Positions 29,430-38,084 of a stretch of DNA of 64,000 nucleotides are shown here, in pieces. A program made the position numbers and the translations under genes. The notes below the pieces were generated by a model. The model worked only from the letters and a program-made list of their open reading frames with translations, searched no databases and was not told the origin of the DNA. Source of the DNA: an uncultured Pontibacter sp. (lineage in GTDB: Bacteria; Bacteroidota; Bacteroidia; Cytophagales; Hymenobacteraceae); the NCBI RefSeq assembly GCF_947499215.1, contig NZ_CANMNI010000001.1, positions 868,001-932,000 on the forward strand, written 5' to 3'. Position 1 is the first letter of the stretch. Every line of letters starts with the position of its first letter.

Positions 29430-31448
29430 TTAAGCGGAAGGCTTCTTCTTACCTGTAGAGAACGTGATCGGCACGTTAGACCCCTTAGGAGAAACCCGGA
29501 TGTAGCCTTGCATTTCCTGGTGGAGCGCAGAGCAGAAGTCCGTGCAGTAGAATGGAAACACACCGGCTTTCTTAGGTACCCAGCGCAGCGTCTGTGTAGC
29601 GCCTGGCATGATCAGGGTTTCGGCTGTGTTGGCGCCCATTACAGCGAAGCCGTGTGGCACGTCCCAGTCTTGCTCGAGGTTGGTCACGTGGAAGAGAACA
29701 GTGTCGCCTACCTGTACCCCTTCGATGTTATCCGGGGTCATGTGGCTACGGATGGCCGTCATTTTCACTCTTACCACATTGCCTTGGCGGGTTACGCTGG
29801 CGTCAGCTTCTTTTTTCACTGCGTGTGGGTGCGTATTCTTAGCCAAATCGTAGAATTTCACACTGTTTGGCGCCACTTTATCGGCTTTGATTGCCTGAGC
29901 GTAGTGTGGTTCCGCTACGGTTGGGAAGTCAAGGAGCATGCGCATTTTCTCTCCGCTGATATCGATCAACTGGGCAGAGTGTGCCAGTTCAGGACCAGTA
30001 GGCAGGTAGCGGTCTTTGGTGATCTTATTCATCGCCACCAAGTACTTGCCGTCAGGGTTTTTAGTATCACCACCCGGGATCATCAAGTGACCAACTGAGT
30101 AGTAAACTGGCATTCTGTCTACTACGGTGAAGTCGCTCAATTTCCATTTAACCACTTCAGAAGACACGAACATAGAGGTATAGGCGTTGCCTTTTCCGTC
30201 AAACTCGGTGTGCAATGGTCCAAGGCCCGGCTCTGGCACTTCAGCTTTCAGCACAGATTCGTACTTGAACACTGGGATACCGTTGATCTCGCCGTCAAAA
30301 GACTTGTTTTTGATCGCTTCCTGCATTTTAGAGAAAGAGAATACCGGAATGGTTGCAGCCAGTTTACCACTTACTACCATGTGCTCGCCGCTTGGATCCA
30401 CGTCGATACCGTGTGGAGACTTAGGCGCAGGAATCAGGTACATCATGCCCGGGCACTCTTCCGGCAGCAGGTAGCGCACTGTCTTCTTGATGGTAGACTT
30501 CGCAATGTGCGTGTCCTTGTCCATTTTGTTGTGGTAATAATTGGCTGGCATTTCGCGGGCCTTGCCTTCAGCGGCATACTTAGCAGCCAATTTCCAGTTA
30601 ACAGCGGCCAGATAGTCGCGGTCGTTCTGAGAAGCACCCAGCTCTTTCAAAGTACCAGCCTGCTCTGTGTTGTAGGTTGTAAAGAACACCCAGTCAGAAG
30701 ATGGGCCTTTGCCACCGTTAGCCAAGTCGTAGTCGAAGCCCGGCACCAGAATTTGGAAGTCAAGTTCCATATCGCCTTTCTCTTGGTCCACCTTAATGAA
30801 AGAGATAGAACCACGGAACTTGTCGGCGTACTCATTCATGCTCACGTCAGCAGTTGCGCCTTTCATGTCCAACGGCACAGAGAAGCGCGTACCCGCGATC
30901 ACATACTCGTTGTTATCAGTTGGGTATGGCGAGCAGTGGTTACCGGCAGAGTTTGGAATCTCCATGATCTCCACTGTTTCGAAGGTAGTCAGGTCGACAC
31001 GGGCCACACGTGGTGTGTTATTACCGTTGGCAAACAACCAGCGACCGTCGGTCATACCATCGGTACGAGACAGTTTCGGGTGGTGCAAGTCATCCCAAGG
31101 CACAAAACCGTGTGATGTCATCAGCATAGCTTTGGACTCTTCGTTGTAGCCGTAGCCGTTCTCACCGTGCTGCGTGAACACCGGAATGATCTTCAACAGT
31201 CGGCCTGAAGGAAGACCGTACACAGACATCTGTCCGTTGAAACCGCCTGACAGGAAAGAGTAGTACTCATCGTGCTTGCCCGGTGCTACATACACCGCCT
31301 GCGCAGCGTCCGAAGCTACACCCGCAGCCGTGGCGCTACCTTCGCCAGGGCCGCCGCTGCATCCCTGCAGCACAGCGCCGCCAGCCAGTGCCAGCGTAAA
31401 GGCCGCGGCAGGAGCCGCTTTCTTAAAGGTTTTGAATAATGATTTCAT
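29430..31448 (-). CDS. nosZ: Nitrous-oxide reductase, clade II type, probable lipoprotein
   Basis: A 672-residue copper enzyme that reduces N2O to N2. The C-terminal cupredoxin domain has the CuA ligands in FPFYCTDFCSALHQEM. The beta-propeller shows CuZ-type histidine blocks (NHCSPYP, SPHGIDVDPSGEH, GLGPLHTEFDGKG, GPELAHSAQ). The leader is a Sec type (LALAGGAVLQGCSGG) with a good lipobox, so the enzyme is probably membrane-anchored by lipid. Absence of a Tat motif and the neighbour set mark it as clade II (atypical). It follows a lipoprotein cytochrome c gene that could be its electron donor. Confidence 0.95.
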   Translation of the reverse strand: MKSLFKTFKKAAPAAAFTLALAGGAVLQGCSGGPGEGSATAAGVASDAAQAVYVAPGKHDEYYSFLSGGFNGQMSVYGLPSGRLLKIIPVFTQHGENGYGYNEESKAMLMTSHGFVPWDDLHHPKLSRTDGMTDGRWLFANGNNTPRVARVDLTTFETVEIMEIPNSAGNHCSPYPTDNNEYVIAGTRFSVPLDMKGATADVSMNEYADKFRGSISFIKVDQEKGDMELDFQILVPGFDYDLANGGKGPSSDWVFFTTYNTEQAGTLKELGASQNDRDYLAAVNWKLAAKYAAEGKAREMPANYYHNKMDKDTHIAKSTIKKTVRYLLPEECPGMMYLIPAPKSPHGIDVDPSGEHMVVSGKLAATIPVFSFSKMQEAIKNKSFDGEINGIPVFKYESVLKAEVPEPGLGPLHTEFDGKGNAYTSMFVSSEVVKWKLSDFTVVDRMPVYYSVGHLMIPGGDTKNPDGKYLVAMNKITKDRYLPTGPELAHSAQLIDISGEKMRMLLDFPTVAEPHYAQAIKADKVAPNSVKFYDLAKNTHPHAVKKEADASVTRQGNVVRVKMTAIRSHMTPDNIEGVQVGDTVLFHVTNLEQDWDVPHGFAVMGANTAETLIMPGATQTLRWVPKKAGVFPFYCTDFCSALHQEMQGYIRVSPKGSNVPITFSTGKKKPSA

Positions 31449-31478
31449 GGTGTTTTTGGTTTTGCTTGTTGATTGTGA

Positions 31479-31961
31479 TTAGGAGTTTTTATCATTCTGA
31501 CGCAGGAACTCAAGTAGTGCTCTCGCGTCTTTCTCGTTGATGTTCTGGTTGGTCATCTGCGTTAAGTGCTCAGCCAGCAGCTTCTTGGCTTCGGGGTCTT
31601 TCTTGGTCATTTCCTCCGGGTTAATAATCATGTTCATGATCCACTCCGGCTTGCGCTTCTCAGTTACGCCGGCCATACCCGGGCCCACTACTTTTTGGTC
31701 AGACAACTGGTGGCAGGCAGAACACTTGCCTTCAAAAATAGCCTTGCCTTCTGCGGCCAGCGCTTCGTCTATGTTATCGCCCACTTCAACTGACGTGATT
31801 GGTCCTATTCCTTTTCCATCGTCCTCTACTGGAGCCTCAGGAGCCTGATGGGCCAAACCTGTTTCTTCTGTTGTTTCGGTAGTAGAAGTGTTGTCAGAAG
31901 AGCAGCTATAGAATACCATAGCGGCTAAAAACAGTAATGCGGCAGATTTAAGGGATTTCAT
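31479..31961 (-). CDS. Lipoprotein monoheme cytochrome c
   Basis: A 160-residue exported protein starting at the ATG at 31961 (MKSLKSAALLFLAAMVFYSC, lipobox Cys about residue 20). An in-frame ATG at 31991 would put ten extra residues before the signal sequence. One heme site CSACHQL is followed by the Met-ligand region GPGMAGV. Placed just upstream of nosZ with 30 bases between them, it is the likely electron donor to NosZ. Confidence 0.87.
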   Translation of the reverse strand: MKSLKSAALLFLAAMVFYSCSSDNTSTTETTEETGLAHQAPEAPVEDDGKGIGPITSVEVGDNIDEALAAEGKAIFEGKCSACHQLSDQKVVGPGMAGVTEKRKPEWIMNMIINPEEMTKKDPEAKKLLAEHLTQMTNQNINEKDARALLEFLRQNDKNS

Positions 31962-32133
31962 GGTTGTTGGTTTTTGGTTTTTGATTTTCATAAAGTTTAC
32001 CTGTTTAGTGATGAGATGATTAAGTCCCTGATACGACGAACGTTAGTTAGCCGTTTTAATTAAGTTTTAATCTTCCCCTCACTCACTCTCTTTTGGCTTT
32101 CATTTACAATTCAAAGGTAGGTGGACTACTCTC

Positions 32134-32176
32134 CGAAATAAAAGACCTTAATCTCTTTTATTAGTGACATTTGTCA
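32134..32176 (-). promoter_or_regulatory. nos operon promoter: FNR-type box plus shared element
   Basis: TGACATTTGTCA (32165-32176) is followed on the minus strand by the shared element at 32141-32163 (on the plus strand AAAGACCTTAATCTC...TTATTA). At 36.5 bp from the palindrome centre it reads TTATTTCG (two mismatches to TAnnTTTG). Transcription would run into cytochrome c and nosZ with a leader of about 165 bases. Confidence 0.5.
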
Positions 32177-32243
32177 TCTTTTTTGCTTTTGCATTTTCAA
32201 AGTCCCTGTGCAGCTTCAAATATTTTGAGACTTGGCGCTATTC

Positions 32244-32645
32244 CTAGGCTTTAGATGCGAGTGGTGATACAGTCAGCAGAAAGGTTGTTTCCTCAAGCGC
32301 CTCTACGCTGTGTCTCACGTGCTCCTGCAGCGTCAGCAACTGCCCTTTGGTAAGCACTACAGCTTCTGCCTCTGTGTTGAATCTGATTCGGCCTTCAATC
32401 ACATGAACACTGATGGGGCCCGGCGCTTGATGCGGCTTTATTTCGGAGCCTGCCTGCATCACGTTCAGCAGGATGCGCATTGATTCGGACTTAAAGATTG
32501 TTCTGGACCCTCGCCCGCTCTTCTGCCAACTCTCCTCCCCTTTCAACTCAAGCGCCAAGGCTGGAAGGTCAGTGGTGAATAAAGCTTTTCCGCTCTCTTC
32601 GTGGATGGAGCCGCTGGGTTGCTGTGACTTATCTGCTTCTTTCAT
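32244..32645 (-). CDS. Cupin-domain protein
   Basis: A 133-residue single cupin. Histidines in GSEIKPHQAPGPISVHVIEGRIRF and LQEHVRHSVEAL match the two cupin motifs that bind a metal. I start it at the ATG at 32645 (MKEADKSQQPSG); an in-frame ATG at 32726 lies almost on the promoter element and is less likely. It is expressed divergently from the NO reductase unit from a shared intergenic region carrying the FNR-type box, so a role in NO or nitrogen-oxide response is likely but unproven. Confidence 0.75.
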   Translation of the reverse strand: MKEADKSQQPSGSIHEESGKALFTTDLPALALELKGEESWQKSGRGSRTIFKSESMRILLNVMQAGSEIKPHQAPGPISVHVIEGRIRFNTEAEAVVLTKGQLLTLQEHVRHSVEALEETTFLLTVSPLASKA

Positions 32646-32732
32646 GTCTCTATATATAAGCGTGTATAAGGAGTGGTGCGTCTTACCGCTTTCATCATGT
32701 ACAAAACTACCCCAGCCATACCACATAATAGA

Positions 32733-32797
32733 AGACCTTAATCTCTTTTATTAATGATCTATGTCATTTTTCACGCCACGCCTCTGTATGACCTTTG
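32733..32797. promoter_or_regulatory. Divergent cupin / NO reductase promoter region
   Basis: The palindrome TGATCTATGTCA (32755-32766) is followed on the plus strand by GACCTTTG (32790-32797) with the same 36.5-bp spacing as at hemA and the thioredoxin operon. This points to transcription of the 32831-36541 unit. On the other side lies the shared element (32733-32753, AGACCTTAATCTC...TTATTA) facing the cupin. One regulator site could thus serve both directions. Confidence 0.62.
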
Positions 32798-32830
32798 CAG
32801 CAGTTCCATACCAAAAGAAAAGAAGATGCC

Positions 32831-33205
32831 ATGAAACGGCTTGCTGTTATACTGTGTGTGCTGTGTGTGCTGCTGCAGCCCTTGAGCAAGCAGGGTATCT
32901 TGATGGTATACCAGCTCAACAAAGCGTACGTCGCCAGCGAGTTGTGCGAAAACAGGTTTATACCTGACTCTGACTGTCAGGGTAAATGCCACCTCCGCAA
33001 AGAGCTGAAAAAAGACTCGGAGCGCGAAAAGCAATCGCAACGCCAGCAGCAAAGCACGATCGACATGATCGCATTTAATGCAGAGCTGCTTCCTGTAGCG
33101 ACTGCCGTACCTCAAAGCGAAACAATCGGCCACTCCCTATACCGGGCAGGCCTCTATACCACACCTGATTTTTCCATTTTCCATCCCCCACGCCTCATCG
33201 CTTAG
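32831..33205 (+). CDS. Small exported protein upstream of norB
   Basis: A 124-residue protein starting at the ATG at 32831 (MKRLAVILCVLCVLLQPLSK), with a signal or anchor segment. A conserved-looking block LNKAYVASELCENRF..DSDCQGKCHLRKELKK has three cysteines and a His that could bind a metal. Similar small proteins accompany copper or NO reductase genes in Bacteroidota, but I know no function. It is the first gene of the FNR-controlled nor unit. Confidence 0.62.
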   Translation: MKRLAVILCVLCVLLQPLSKQGILMVYQLNKAYVASELCENRFIPDSDCQGKCHLRKELKKDSEREKQSQRQQQSTIDMIAFNAELLPVATAVPQSETIGHSLYRAGLYTTPDFSIFHPPRLIA

Positions 33206-33267
33206 TTCCCGATCCCGGTGCCACTTCGGCTCCCTCCTTTTATTCTAAATTTTAAAGAGAACTAGTC

Positions 33268-34167
33268 ATGAAAAAGATTTTCTTAACAATCATCGCCCTC
33301 TTATCGATCAACTTCAGCAGCCAAGCCTGTGACAAAGGCTGCACCATGGGCGGAAGTTATATGGGCATTTTGCCTCAATTCCATAAAAACTTTGTGGGGC
33401 TTCGCTATACCACGCGCTCCTACACCACCACCGCTACACACGGTACCCATTTGCAGGTAACGGACGAACATTTTGCCACTGCCGAGCTGTGGGGCCGTTT
33501 TGTGCCGGTCAAGAATGTGCAGGTCTTCGCTTTTGTGCCCTACATACTCAATGAACAGAGCGGCGGTCACCATGCCATCAAAAGCAGAGGCTTTGGGGAT
33601 GTGACCTTGATGGCCAATTATTCGCTTATCAACACTGGCGACCGGATGGACCGCGACCTGAAGCACACGCTGCAGGTGGGTGGTGGCGTGAAGCTCGCCA
33701 CAGGCGCCTTTCGTAACCAAGAGCAGGGAGAGCAGCTGGCGCCTAACATGCAACCCGGCACAGGCAGCACCGACTACCTCGCAAACGGTATCTATACCAT
33801 CCGCTACAAACAATTGGGCCTGAGCAACGATGTTACCTACCGCTTTAACACCGAGAACAGCAACGGCTACCGCTTCGGCAACCGTGTCAGCGCTTCATCT
33901 AACCTGTTTTACTGGCAGAATGTGAAAGGCATCTCGCTACTGCCAAGCGCAGGCATGTATTACGAGCATGCCGAAGGCGATCAATACGAGGGTGCTCCCA
34001 ACCTGCAGAAAGGCGGTGATTCTTTCTTCACCAACTTGGGCCTGAGCGTGTATGTGAAAAATATTGCGGTGGGCGGTACAATACAATTGCCTGTTAGCAG
34101 CACCGAGGCGCACCACCACACCGAAGGCAACCGCCGCAGCATGGTGAACCTCACTTACATGTTCTAA
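33268..34167 (+). CDS. Outer-membrane beta-barrel protein of the nor unit
   Basis: A 299-residue exported protein (signal peptide MKKIFLTIIALLSINFSSQA). Many alternating beta-strands and a C-terminal aromatic residue (MVNLTYMF) are typical of outer-membrane barrels. It has Cys/Met near the mature N-terminus (CDKGCTMGGSYMG) and a His cluster late in the chain (STEAHHHTEGN), hinting at metal contact. It stands between the small exported protein and norB. It may move a metal or small solute, but the substrate is unknown. Confidence 0.68.
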   Translation: MKKIFLTIIALLSINFSSQACDKGCTMGGSYMGILPQFHKNFVGLRYTTRSYTTTATHGTHLQVTDEHFATAELWGRFVPVKNVQVFAFVPYILNEQSGGHHAIKSRGFGDVTLMANYSLINTGDRMDRDLKHTLQVGGGVKLATGAFRNQEQGEQLAPNMQPGTGSTDYLANGIYTIRYKQLGLSNDVTYRFNTENSNGYRFGNRVSASSNLFYWQNVKGISLLPSAGMYYEHAEGDQYEGAPNLQKGGDSFFTNLGLSVYVKNIAVGGTIQLPVSSTEAHHHTEGNRRSMVNLTYMF

Positions 34168-34240
34168 AGATCATGGCCCTGATCCCAGCAACTAATTTTC
34201 AACTCTAATTCAACTATAACCATTCAAACCTTTACTTTTT

Positions 34241-36541
34241 ATGAAATACAGAAACCTATGGCTGGGATTTATTGCCGTGATAGTCGGCTCCTTCGCCGTT
34301 CTCGGGTACTACGGTATCGAGATTTACAGAGAGGCACCACCCATACCTGTCAAGGTGGTCACTACTTCCGGAAAGGTCCTCTTTACCGAAGATGATATTA
34401 AAGACGGACAGAACGTATGGCAGTCGACAGGCGGCCAACAGTTGGGCTCGGTATGGGGCCACGGTGCTTACATAGCACCTGACTGGAGTGCCGACTGGTT
34501 GCACAAGGAAGCAATGTACTTCCTCGACTACTGGGCGCAACAGGAAAAGGGCGTGCTCTATGATGACCTGGACGAAGAGACAAAAGCGATGCTGGAAGCC
34601 CGTCTGCAGAAGCAGATCCGCGCCAATACCTACGACCCGGAGACAGGCATCTTGACCGTGTCGGACCTGCGTGCCGAGGCCATTGCAGAAGTTGGCAAGC
34701 ACTACACCGGCCTGTTCATGAACGACCCGGCGCTGGCCAAGCACCGCGACGCTTACGCCATGAAAGACAACACCGTGGAGGACCCGGTGCGCATGGAGAA
34801 GCTCAACACCTTCTTCTTCTGGACTTCGTGGGCTTGCGTGACCGAGCGTCCGGGCAAGAAGATCACTTACACCAACAACTGGCCCGCCGAGAAACTGGTT
34901 GCCAATGAGCCAAGCTCCGACCTCATCATCTGGACAGGCTTCTCTGTGATCATCCTGATTGCGGGTGTAGGTATGCTGGCCTACTACTATGCCTCTAACC
35001 GTGAAGAGGAAATTGACCACTCCAAGCTGCCGAAGCAGGATCCATTGTTGGGTTTGACGGCTACTCCTTCCATGAAGGCCACTTTGAAGTACTTCTGGAT
35101 TGTGACTGCCCTTATTCTCGTCCAGGTCACGCTCGGGGTCGTCTCGGCGCACTACGGCGTAGAAGGACAGGCGCTTTACGGTTTCCCATTAGCTGAGTAC
35201 CTTCCCTACTCCATCACCCGCACATGGCACGTGCAGCTGGCCATCTTCTGGATCGCCACCTCTTGGCTGGCAACTGGTCTCTACATAGCGCCTGCCGTGT
35301 CGGGTCACGAACCTAAATTCCAGAAACTGGGCGTGAACTTCCTCTTCGTCTGCTTGCTCATCATAGTGGCGGGCTCACTGGCCGGTCAGTGGTATGGCAT
35401 TATGCAGAAACTGGGCTATACAGAGAACTTCTGGTTCGGTCACCAAGGGTACGAGTATGTGGACTTAGGTCGCTTCTGGCAGATATTCCTGTTGGTAGGC
35501 TTGTTCCTGTGGCTGGCCTTGATGGTGCGCGCGATTCTGCCTGCCTTCAAAAACGATGTGGAAGGACGTCACCTGCTGGGTATGTTCCTCATCTCTTCAG
35601 CTGCCATTGCCTTATTCTACGCCGCTGGCATGATGTGGGGACAGCACACTAATCTCGCCATTGCCGAGTACTGGCGCTGGTGGGTAGTGCACCTGTGGGT
35701 TGAGGGCTTCTTCGAAGTGTTCGCTACCGTGGTAATTGCCTTCCTGTTTGTGCGCATGGGCCTGCTCGACACCAAAATCGCCACTACTACCGTGCTGTTC
35801 TCCACCATCATCTTCCTGTTCGGCGGTATACTTGGTACTTTCCACCACTTATACTTCAGCGGTACGCCTACTGCGGTGATGGCCTTGGGTGCAACTTTTA
35901 GTGCGCTCGAAGTAGTGCCATTGGTATTGATCGGCTTCGAAGCCTACCACAATCTTCAAATCAGCAAACTCACACAGTGGATCAAAGCCTACAAGTGGCC
36001 GATCTACTCCTTCGTGGCCGTGGCTTTCTGGAACCTCGTAGGTGCGGGTGTATTCGGTTTCGTGATCAATCCGCCGATAGCGCTCTACTACATGCAGGGA
36101 TTGAACACCACACCAGTGCACGCTCACACCGCCCTGTTCGGGGTATACGGTATGCTGGGTATCGGTCTGATGCTGTTTGTACTCAAGGGCCTGTCTGCCC
36201 GTCGTCGTTGGAAAGACGGTGTGATCAGCTTCGCCTTCTGGTCTATCAACATCGGCCTGATCCTGATGGTGCTGATCAGTGTGCTGCCAATCGGTCTGAT
36301 GCAGACTTGGGCTAGCGTGGAGCACGGTTTGTGGTACGCCCGTTCCATGGAGTTCATGCAGACCGACACTATGAACATCCTGCGCTGGCTGCGTGTGATC
36401 GGTGACACGATTTTCGCGGGTGGTGTGCTGGCCTTGGCTTGGTTCATCATCGGCCTAAGAACAGGCTGGTCTTTGGAAGAGGATGAGGACGTGACACCAC
36501 TGATCGAAGAGGAAGCACCTGCAAAACAAGTGCGCTCATAA
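34241..36541 (+). CDS. norB: Quinol-dependent nitric oxide reductase (qNOR)
   Basis: A 766-residue heme-copper-type enzyme that reduces NO to N2O with electrons from quinol. The N-terminal region has a signal anchor and a periplasmic cytochrome c-like fold without the CxxCH motif, the mark of qNOR as opposed to cNOR. The catalytic subunit follows with about 12 helices and the ligands in RTWHVQLAIFWIATSW, WWVVHLWVEGFFEVF (His and Glu near heme b3/FeB), LGTFHHLYFSGTP and HAHTALFG. Its product N2O feeds NosZ. No nirS/nirK lies in this window. Confidence 0.95.
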   Translation: MKYRNLWLGFIAVIVGSFAVLGYYGIEIYREAPPIPVKVVTTSGKVLFTEDDIKDGQNVWQSTGGQQLGSVWGHGAYIAPDWSADWLHKEAMYFLDYWAQQEKGVLYDDLDEETKAMLEARLQKQIRANTYDPETGILTVSDLRAEAIAEVGKHYTGLFMNDPALAKHRDAYAMKDNTVEDPVRMEKLNTFFFWTSWACVTERPGKKITYTNNWPAEKLVANEPSSDLIIWTGFSVIILIAGVGMLAYYYASNREEEIDHSKLPKQDPLLGLTATPSMKATLKYFWIVTALILVQVTLGVVSAHYGVEGQALYGFPLAEYLPYSITRTWHVQLAIFWIATSWLATGLYIAPAVSGHEPKFQKLGVNFLFVCLLIIVAGSLAGQWYGIMQKLGYTENFWFGHQGYEYVDLGRFWQIFLLVGLFLWLALMVRAILPAFKNDVEGRHLLGMFLISSAAIALFYAAGMMWGQHTNLAIAEYWRWWVVHLWVEGFFEVFATVVIAFLFVRMGLLDTKIATTTVLFSTIIFLFGGILGTFHHLYFSGTPTAVMALGATFSALEVVPLVLIGFEAYHNLQISKLTQWIKAYKWPIYSFVAVAFWNLVGAGVFGFVINPPIALYYMQGLNTTPVHAHTALFGVYGMLGIGLMLFVLKGLSARRRWKDGVISFAFWSINIGLILMVLISVLPIGLMQTWASVEHGLWYARSMEFMQTDTMNILRWLRVIGDTIFAGGVLALAWFIIGLRTGWSLEEDEDVTPLIEEEAPAKQVRS

Positions 36542-36611
36542 GCTAAATTCAGCTAAACCCAAAAGCTGAACTCAGAGCGTAACGCTCATTATACATACAC
36601 CCTTTACTGAC

Positions 36612-36646
36612 AAGCCCTTCTGCCTTTGGTGGAGGGGCTTTTTTTG
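36612..36646 (+). terminator. Rho-independent terminator after norB
   Basis: AAGCCCTTC pairs imperfectly with GGAGGGGCTT, followed by TTTTTG. Confidence 0.7.
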
Positions 36647-36654
36647 GGCTAACT

Positions 36655-37200
36655 TCTAGTTGCAGGTATAAGGAAGTTTTAACAAGTATAGCCCATACCG
36701 TCATTCCTGTTTGTGCGTATGGTATAGGCGGGTTTAGGTATAGCTTTAGTCGCTCTCCGGGGTTTATCAGTCCCAAAGCAAGTGGTAGAGGAAGTCCTAA
36801 TCCCCGTATACCTATAGAAGGGACGTGCGGGTCGGGAGACCCGCAACAGTGTGCTTTCGGATGGATAAATCCGAAAGAGCGAAGGAAAACCAAATGGGTG
36901 TAAAAATGCAGGGACAGGTCGCGACCTGTCTGAATCGTTCCCAAACTTTCCTTCAAGGGAAACTAGTAGGGTGTTAGCTTTTGGTGTAAGACTTCCGCAA
37001 AAGCTTAACACCCCTGCGGTCCCCTCAAAGGGACCATTTTACGAGAACTTTCGGTTCTACTTCTTCGGGGAGTTTAGGGGTAAGTTAATTGTTACCCATA
37101 ACTCCACTTCCTGCTATGGAGGTAAGGGCCCTCGAAAAAGGAAGGTAATGTGGGGAAGTAGATTTAACTCTCAAGAAATCAGTAATTCAATTACACACCA
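36655..37200. repeat. Hairpin-rich intergenic block
   Basis: This 546-bp stretch has no convincing gene but at least five distinct short palindromes in a row: GCGGGTC/GACCCGC (36827-36844), CTTTCGGAT/ATCCGAAAG (36854-36877), an 18-bp perfect palindrome GACAGGTCGCGACCTGTC (36913-36930), GGGTGTTAGCTTTTG/CAAAAGCTTAACACCC (36969-37013) and GGTCCC/GGGACC (37018-37035). A fragment resembling the composite repeat (GGTAAGGGCCCTCGA, about 37121-37135) closes it. Confidence 0.6.
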
Positions 37201-37215
37201 ACAAAACGAAAAATT

Positions 37216-37848
37216 ATGGGCATCAAGAAAATAGTCGATAAAGTAAAAGAAGAAATCAATGTACTGAAGGGCGACGAGTCCAAAGACAAGCTGTACCAGA
37301 ACGAACAGGACTACCCGGATGTGGCCAGTGCGCGGACGGCTTTTGAGGAATCGAAAAAGAAACTATTCAACGTGAATTTATGGTCAAATCTAGAAGGCAT
37401 CAACTCTACCTTCGAGCTGTACGATGACCGTGGAAGAAAAACAACAGCGGAGGTGCCCGAAACTGGCTATTACCTGAAGATAACGCTTCCCGGCGCTGAG
37501 GTAGAAAACTGGGTGCAGGTCAACAACATCAAAACAACCGAAAACATGGCCGAATTTACGGTGCAGCCCAGCAGCAAGCCTAATCCACCGGCTGACGAAG
37601 AAGAAGTAACGGAGCATTTTTTCACCGACGAGGCCACCAGTACCTTCAGGGTGGAGGTGCAGGACACCAAACTGATTGGTTCTGAGATCGGCAAGAATGA
37701 GTACATCAATAACCAAGGAGAAGAGTCCGGAGACCGTTCAATGCTGAACACCCTGATAGCCGAAGGCGGATGGGCCGGGTTTCAAGGGCTGCAGTGGGAC
37801 AAACTGACCAGCTACCTTGTGCATCAGGAAGAGGCGAGCGCCGAATAG
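37216..37848 (+). CDS. Hypothetical soluble protein
   Basis: A 210-residue acidic protein with no signal peptide. The N-terminus is Lys/Glu-rich helix (KIVDKVKEEINVLKGDESKDK). A middle beta-rich section (YLKITLPGAEVENWVQVNNI) looks like a small sandwich, and the end (GGWAGFQGLQWDKLTSYLV) is distinctive. I recognise no named family. It stands alone after the hairpin block. Confidence 0.55.
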   Translation: MGIKKIVDKVKEEINVLKGDESKDKLYQNEQDYPDVASARTAFEESKKKLFNVNLWSNLEGINSTFELYDDRGRKTTAEVPETGYYLKITLPGAEVENWVQVNNIKTTENMAEFTVQPSSKPNPPADEEEVTEHFFTDEATSTFRVEVQDTKLIGSEIGKNEYINNQGEESGDRSMLNTLIAEGGWAGFQGLQWDKLTSYLVHQEEASAE

Positions 37849-37892
37849 CTGATAAGCTTTTCTCTCACCCTTTAACCGCCATTAGTGTAAGC

Positions 37893-37988
37893 ATGAAGAT
37901 GCTGAGCCTTATTCTTTTTCTGTTGTTCCTCACAGTGCTGACGTTTATACTGCGTAGAATCGAGCATCGGAAAAATCGCAGAAATTGA
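37893..37988 (+). CDS. Possible 31-residue single-helix membrane peptide
   Basis: ATG at 37893 opens MKMLSLILFLLFLTVLTFIL followed by RRIEHRKNRRN and a stop. One hydrophobic helix with a strongly basic tail is typical of small membrane proteins, but the short length makes this tentative. Confidence 0.35.
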   Translation: MKMLSLILFLLFLTVLTFILRRIEHRKNRRN

Positions 37989-38084
37989 GTTTATACCTGC
38001 CCTTCTATACTTTAAGGGCAGGTATAGGCTTAGGCGCTGTGCCGCATTTCCCTTATATTTGGTGAAACAACCAATCTGATCCGA

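Noticed and set aside
34256..35152. 298-residue minus-strand frame inside norB
   Set aside because: Antisense shadow of a strongly conserved catalytic gene.
36549..37011. Minus-strand frames of 135 and 110 residues after norB
   Set aside because: They run through the terminator and hairpin block; composition is not protein-like.
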